Shown one piece after another: positions 60,044 through 64,000 of a stretch of 64,000 nucleotides of DNA. The position numbers and the translations under genes are program-made. Origin of the DNA: UBA1479 sp040216635 (GTDB lineage Bacteria > Pseudomonadota > Alphaproteobacteria > Rhodospirillales > Casp-alpha2); assembly GCA_040216635.1 (NCBI GenBank), contig JAVJOU010000013.1, forward strand, positions 62,001-126,000. The letters run 5' to 3'. The notes below the pieces were generated by a model. That model ran no database searches. It was given only the letters and a program-made list of their open reading frames with translations, and had not been told where the DNA came from. Position 1 is the stretch's first letter. Each line of letters begins with the position of its first letter.

Positions 60044-61660
60044 ATGGCCAGTGATGCGACAGTCCACGACGGACACGACGATCACAATCACGCCCCCAAG
60101 GGCATCGGTCGGTGGCTGTATTCCACCAACCACAAGGATATTGGAACGCTGTACATGGTGGTTGCGGTGTTCGCCGCGATCCTGGGCGGTTTGGCGTCCT
60201 GGGCGATCCGGTTGGAACTGGCCGAACCGGGCATTCAGTACATTTCAGATGCGCACTTCTATAACGTCCTGGTGACGGCGCATGGCTTCCTGATGGTGTT
60301 CTTCGTGGTCATGCCGGCGCTGATCGGCGGATTCGGCAACTGGTTCGTGCCGATGATGATCGGCGCGCCCGACATGGCCTTCCCGCGCATGAACAACATT
60401 TCGTTCTGGCTGCTGGTCGCTTCGACCGTTCTTTTGATTTTCTCGGGCGTGATCGGCGGCGGGGCCGGTACGGGCTGGACGGTCTATCCGCCCCTATCGG
60501 GTATCGATTTCCATCCGACCATGGCGGTCGACTTCGCCATCCTGTCGCTGCACGTGGCGGGGGCTTCGTCGATCCTGGGTGCCATCAACTTCATCGTCAC
60601 GATCCTGAACATGCGCGCACCGGGCATGACCCTGCACCGCATGCCGCTGTTCGTCTGGGCGATTTTGATCACGGCCTTCCTGCTGCTGCTGGCGCTGCCG
60701 GTGCTGGCGGGCGCCCTGACCATGCTGCTGACCGACCGTAACTTCGGCACGGCCTTCTTCGTGCCGTCCGGCGGTGGTGATCCGATTTTGTGGCAGCACC
60801 TGTTCTGGTTCTTCGGTCATCCCGAGGTCTACATCATGATCGTGCCGGCCTTCGGCATCGTCTCGCAGATCGTCTCGACCTTCTCCAAGAAGCCGGTGTT
60901 CGGCTATCTGGGCATGGTCTATGCCATGATTTCCATCGGCGTGATCGGCTTCGTCGTGTGGGCCCACCACATGTACACGGTCGGCCTGAACGTCGAAACG
61001 CGGGCCTATTTTGTGGCCGCGACAATGGTTATCGCGGTGCCAACGGGGGTTAAGATATTCTCGTGGATCGCCACCATGTGGGGCGGGTCGATCCGCTTCG
61101 ACACGCCCATGCTGTGGTCGATCGGGTTCATCTTCCTGTTCGTGGTCGGCGGCGTGACCGGCGTGGTGCTGGCCAACTCGGGCGTCGATCTGGCCTTCCA
61201 TGACACCTATTACGTGGTGGCCCACTTCCATTATGTGCTGTCGCTCGGTGCCGTGTTCGCGATCTTCGCGGGCTGGTACTACTGGATCGGCAAAATGTCC
61301 GGCCGCCAGTACAACGAAAGCCTGGGCCGCCTGCACTTCTGGGTGACCTTCATCGGCGTCAACCTGCTGTTCTTCCCGCAGCATTTCCTGGGCATGGCGG
61401 GCATGCCGCGCCGTATCCATGATTATCCGGACGTCTATGCGGGCTGGAACATGGTGTCGTCGATCGGTGCCCTGGTGACCATCCTTGGCACGCTGATCTT
61501 CTTCTATGTCATGTGGCGCACGCTGACCGCCGGCAAGCCGGCGGAAGCCAACCCGTGGGGCGAAGGGGCGACGACCCTGGAATGGACCGTGGCAAGCCCG
61601 GCGCCGTTCCATACCTTCGAAGACGTGCCCGACATGACCGGCAAGCTTGAGGCCCACTAG
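60044..61660 (+). CDS. coxA: Cytochrome c oxidase subunit I
   Basis: Catalytic subunit of the aa3-type oxidase, 538 residues with 12 membrane helices. It binds heme a, heme a3 and CuB; the CuB ligands are in WFFGHPEVYI and VWAHHMYTVG, and the heme ligands in VAHFHYVLSLG. The N-terminus TNHKDIGTLY is highly conserved. ATG has AGAGG upstream. It follows coxB by 82 bases and should share its operon. Confidence 0.97.
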   Translation: MASDATVHDGHDDHNHAPKGIGRWLYSTNHKDIGTLYMVVAVFAAILGGLASWAIRLELAEPGIQYISDAHFYNVLVTAHGFLMVFFVVMPALIGGFGNWFVPMMIGAPDMAFPRMNNISFWLLVASTVLLIFSGVIGGGAGTGWTVYPPLSGIDFHPTMAVDFAILSLHVAGASSILGAINFIVTILNMRAPGMTLHRMPLFVWAILITAFLLLLALPVLAGALTMLLTDRNFGTAFFVPSGGGDPILWQHLFWFFGHPEVYIMIVPAFGIVSQIVSTFSKKPVFGYLGMVYAMISIGVIGFVVWAHHMYTVGLNVETRAYFVAATMVIAVPTGVKIFSWIATMWGGSIRFDTPMLWSIGFIFLFVVGGVTGVVLANSGVDLAFHDTYYVVAHFHYVLSLGAVFAIFAGWYYWIGKMSGRQYNESLGRLHFWVTFIGVNLLFFPQHFLGMAGMPRRIHDYPDVYAGWNMVSSIGALVTILGTLIFFYVMWRTLTAGKPAEANPWGEGATTLEWTVASPAPFHTFEDVPDMTGKLEAH

Positions 61661-61696
61661 GGCACGGCGCAGAGACTGGTAAAGAGGACCGCAACG

Positions 61697-62308
61697 GTGT
61701 CACGGCAACCACGCATTTCCCGCAACCGGCGGACAGCCTTCGTGCTGTTCGGGCTGGCGGGCGGCATGGTCGGCCTATCCTATGCTGCGGTTCCGCTTTA
61801 CCAGCTGTTCTGTCAGGTTACCGGTTACGGCGGTACGACCCAGGTCGGCACCCAGGCCAACCCCGACGTGCCCAAGGAAATCGCGGGTAAGACCATTACG
61901 GTCACCTTCGATGCCAATGTCGCCCGGGATTTGAACTGGCAGTTCCGGCCCGAGCAACGTTCCGTTACCGTCCACCCGGGTGAACAGACCCTGGCGTTCT
62001 ATTCGGCGCAAAACAATGACAGCCGCCCGGTCACGGGCACGGCCAGCTTCAACGTCACGCCGTACAAAGTGGGGATCTATTTCACCAAGATCGACTGTTT
62101 CTGCTTTACCGAGCAGACGCTTCAGCCGGGACAGCGGATGGACATGCCGGTGCAGTTCTATATCGATCCGGAATTGTTCACGGACCCCAATACCAAGGAT
62201 GTGCGCGACATCGTGCTGTCCTATACCTTTCACCGGGCGGAAGATGCCGCCCCCGACCTTCAGAAGACCAGCGCCGTCGCCGGGGGTGACGCGCGTCCGG
62301 GCGGCTGA
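61697..62308 (+). CDS. ctaG: Cytochrome c oxidase assembly protein Cox11
   Basis: Copper chaperone for CuB insertion into subunit I, 203 residues. One N-terminal membrane helix (TAFVLFGLAGGMVGLSYAAVPLYQLFCQVTG) with a Cys, then a periplasmic Ig-like domain with the copper motif C-F-C-F in KIDCFCFTEQTL. GTG start. It is between coxA and coxC, the usual order. Confidence 0.95.
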   Translation: MSRQPRISRNRRTAFVLFGLAGGMVGLSYAAVPLYQLFCQVTGYGGTTQVGTQANPDVPKEIAGKTITVTFDANVARDLNWQFRPEQRSVTVHPGEQTLAFYSAQNNDSRPVTGTASFNVTPYKVGIYFTKIDCFCFTEQTLQPGQRMDMPVQFYIDPELFTDPNTKDVRDIVLSYTFHRAEDAAPDLQKTSAVAGGDARPGG

Positions 62309-62378
62309 TTTGTTTATTTGACTGGAATTGGGGGAACTCCGGTTTCCTCAAGCGAACGACCAAAGGGAGTAAAGAATA

Positions 62379-63191
62379 ATGGCGAGTGGCGGTAATCATC
62401 CCTTCCACATGGTGGAGCCCTCGAAGTGGCCCCTGGTGGGATCGGTGGCGGCCCTGTTGACGGCCTGCGGATCCATCTGGTTCATGCACGGCGGCCCCTG
62501 GTTCGTTATGGCGGCCGGTTTCGTGATCATGTTCTATACCTTCTACGGCTGGTGGAAGGACGTGATCGCCGAAAGCCTGGCCCGTAAGTATCACACGGAC
62601 ACGGTCAGTCACGGTCTGCGCGTGGGCATGCTGCTGTTCATCGCCTCTGAAGTGATGTTCTTCTTCGCCTTCTTCTGGGCCTTTTTCCACGCCAGCGTGC
62701 CGTTCCTGTCGAATGTCGCGACCGTGCCCTGGCCGCCCGAAGGCGTCGTTCCCTTCAATCCCTGGAACATTCCGTTCCTGAACACCCTGATCCTGCTGAC
62801 CTCGGGCGCAACGGTGACCGTCGCCCACCATGCGATCCGTCACGGCGACAACAAGATGGCCGCCAAATGGCTGGGCTATACGGTCGTTCTGGGCATGATC
62901 TTCACGGGCTTCCAGGCTTACGAATACATGCATGCCGCGTTCGGCCTGAAGGATGGGATCTATCCGTCGACCTTCTATCTGGCGACCGGCTTCCACGGTT
63001 TTCACGTGATCGTCGGGACGACCTTCCTGATCGTCTGCTACTTGCGGGCTTCCAAGGGCCACTTCCTGGCGGAAAAGCACATCGGCTTCGAAGCGGCGGC
63101 CTGGTACTGGCACTTCGTTGACGTCGTCTGGTTGTTCCTGTTCGTCGCCATTTACTGGTGGGGCAAGGGCAACGCGACCCAGCTTCTCTAG
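62379..63191 (+). CDS. coxC: Cytochrome c oxidase subunit III
   Basis: Subunit III of aa3 oxidase, 270 residues with seven membrane helices. HPFHMVEPSKWPL, FYGWWKDVIAES, EVMFFFAFFWAFFHAS and WYWHFVDVVWLFLF are diagnostic. ATG follows GGGAG at 9 bases. Last gene of the cox operon, followed by a strong terminator. Confidence 0.97.
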   Translation: MASGGNHPFHMVEPSKWPLVGSVAALLTACGSIWFMHGGPWFVMAAGFVIMFYTFYGWWKDVIAESLARKYHTDTVSHGLRVGMLLFIASEVMFFFAFFWAFFHASVPFLSNVATVPWPPEGVVPFNPWNIPFLNTLILLTSGATVTVAHHAIRHGDNKMAAKWLGYTVVLGMIFTGFQAYEYMHAAFGLKDGIYPSTFYLATGFHGFHVIVGTTFLIVCYLRASKGHFLAEKHIGFEAAAWYWHFVDVVWLFLFVAIYWWGKGNATQLL

Positions 63192-63218
63192 GCTGACGTC
63201 AAAACCTTTGGTTTCGGG

Positions 63219-63250
63219 AAACGCCCTCCTTCAGGAGGGCGTTTTCTTTT
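63219..63250 (+). terminator. Rho-independent terminator of the cox operon
   Basis: An 11-bp stem (AAACGCCCTCC / GGAGGGCGTTT) with a 4-base loop is followed directly by TCTTTT, 27 bases after the coxC stop. It is the clearest intrinsic terminator in the window. Confidence 0.9.
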
Positions 63251-63336
63251 GTCCGATTGACGGTGGTTGCTGGCAAACGCCGTTGCGGCGGACTATGTTT
63301 ATTTTACGCATATGAAATGTGAAATAGGTGTCCAAC

Positions 63337-63744
63337 ATGAATGACAGATCGCCCCTTGGTCCCCCGGCCGACCCGCCGTCCGGGGGCAGCCCGGTTATGA
63401 ACGGCATGCGCGGGCGCTGCCCACGCTGCGGGGCGGGACGTCTGTTCAAGGACTATCTCAAGATCGCGGATACCTGCGATTCCTGCGGCATGAGTTTCCG
63501 GGGCCATGACACGGGCGACGGGCCCGTGGTGCCGGTGCTGTTGATCATCGGCGGGATCGTGGTCGGCCTGGCTCTGGGGCTTGAAATCATTTACGAGCCG
63601 CCTGTCTGGGTTCATTTGCTGCTATGGATTCCCCTGGGCACGGTGCTGACCCTTGGGATCATGGTGCCGCTTAAGGGCATGGCCGTCGGCCTGCAGTTCA
63701 AATACCGCTCGACCGAAGAGGACGCCCGGCCTGGCGGGGTGTAA
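63337..63744 (+). CDS. DUF983 zinc-ribbon membrane protein
   Basis: A 135-residue DUF983 protein. The N-terminal zinc ribbon has two C-x-x-C pairs (RCPRCGAGRLF and CDSCGMSF), and two membrane helices follow (VVPVLLIIGGIVVGLALGLEI and VHLLLWIPLGTVLTLGIMV). DUF983 genes follow coxC in many alphaproteobacteria and may assist oxidase assembly. The ATG 63337 has AGGTG at 6 bases; a GTG at 63328 is possible. It lies beyond the coxC terminator and so needs its own promoter. Confidence 0.9.
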   Translation: MNDRSPLGPPADPPSGGSPVMNGMRGRCPRCGAGRLFKDYLKIADTCDSCGMSFRGHDTGDGPVVPVLLIIGGIVVGLALGLEIIYEPPVWVHLLLWIPLGTVLTLGIMVPLKGMAVGLQFKYRSTEEDARPGGV

Positions 63745-63795
63745 AATCGATCAGCAGGCAGAATGTTTGGAAGTGAGGCCTAGGGGAGGAGCCGG

Positions 63796-64000
63796 TTGGC
63801 CAGGAAAATCTATATTCACGTCGGGCTTCAGCGTTGTGCCTCCACCCTGATCGAGCACGCCTTTCAGGATCCCACCCAGCCCATATCGGCGAAGCTCCGC
63901 GAAGGCGGGGTTCTGCCGCTGATTGACCTGCATCGTTTCCTGGGACAACACCGACAGGATTCTCATTGGAACGAAGCATTCGTGGGGCAGGTTCGGGTTC
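63796..64000 (+). CDS. Sulfotransferase-like protein (3' end outside window)
   Basis: The first 68 codons of a gene starting with TTG behind GGGGAGGAG. The N-terminus has a P-loop for PAPS as in sulfotransferases (KIYIHVGLQRCASTLIE), with the fold's first strand and 5'-phosphosulfate loop. The catalytic and C-terminal parts are off the window, so assignment is provisional. Not obviously related to the oxidase genes. Confidence 0.55.
   Translation, partial: MARKIYIHVGLQRCASTLIEHAFQDPTQPISAKLREGGVLPLIDLHRFLGQHRQDSHWNEAFVGQVRV

Noticed and set aside
1..64000. CRISPR arrays, tRNA or rRNA genes, IS elements, prophage
   Set aside because: No repeated spacers, no T-loop or rRNA landmarks, and no transposase or phage structural genes were seen. 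This was reading by eye, so very divergent or short elements could be missed.

Overview
The window is chromosomal DNA of a GC-rich alphaproteobacterium, most likely a free-living (perhaps marine) Rhodospirillales-type organism. That placement rests on gene families and gene order: moxR/DUF58/DUF4159 next to DUF1285, a NudL-type Nudix protein, DUF6111 and the CCA enzyme; thrB-rnhA; coxBA-cox11-coxC-DUF983; a PAS_5 protein; two DUF1194 proteins; and intracellular PHA depolymerase. No rRNA, tRNA, CRISPR array, IS element or replication origin was recognised.

Layout. Bases 3-785 hold the 3' part of hemF, whose C-terminus is abnormally short. It abuts a minus-strand phosphite uptake/oxidation operon ptxABCD (801-4418). 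A solitary flgG follows (4796-5575), with a sigma54-like promoter. Bases 5887-10609 hold a redox/electrophile group: quinone oxidoreductase-ridA, and azoR-nat-pirin divergent from a LysR regulator. A TauD-type dioxygenase follows, then the four-gene MoxR/vWA cluster (11584-18382). Next comes a plus-strand run of DUF1285, Nudix, DUF6111, CCA transferase, SGNH hydrolase and PAS_5 genes (18474-22768). Bases 22812-28684 carry a second TauD gene behind a perfect 14-bp palindrome, a PBP4 homologue with a lipobox, two small conserved genes, a haloacid dehalogenase and tandem DUF1194 genes. The glycine cleavage operon gcvT-gcvH-gcvP (28718-33125) sits behind a sigma70-type promoter and a tandem glycine riboswitch.

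Bases 33549-37838 hold a lipoprotein, a double-CDGSH protein, a large exported repeat protein, and thrB-rnhA. Bases 37954-42412 form a compact sensory cassette: REC-PAS-kinase, periplasmic NMT1/SsuA-like binding protein, membrane kinase, and Rcp1-type response regulator, with no transporter genes. Then come phaZ, a LysR/GST divergent pair, a peroxiredoxin, a DsbD/ScsB-type reductase, yqgE, a single-domain response regulator, an M16 protease, thrC and an M32 carboxypeptidase.

Bases 54393-55802 hold an AT-rich single-gene insertion encoding a KAP-family P-loop NTPase, a plausible phage-defence gene. It lies at the edge of the aa3 oxidase region. That region has a minus-strand operon (a 29-residue membrane peptide, DUF420/CtaM-like, a 12-TM heme-copper-oxidase-like protein, ctaB) divergent from coxB-coxA-cox11-coxC, which ends in a strong terminator. 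A DUF983 gene and the start of a sulfotransferase-like gene close the window.

The most promising leads are the ptx cassette and its junction with hemF, the binding-protein/two-kinase sensory module, the KAP island, and the orphan heme-copper-oxidase-like operon with its micro-protein. All functions are inferred from sequence alone; no database search or computation was run.
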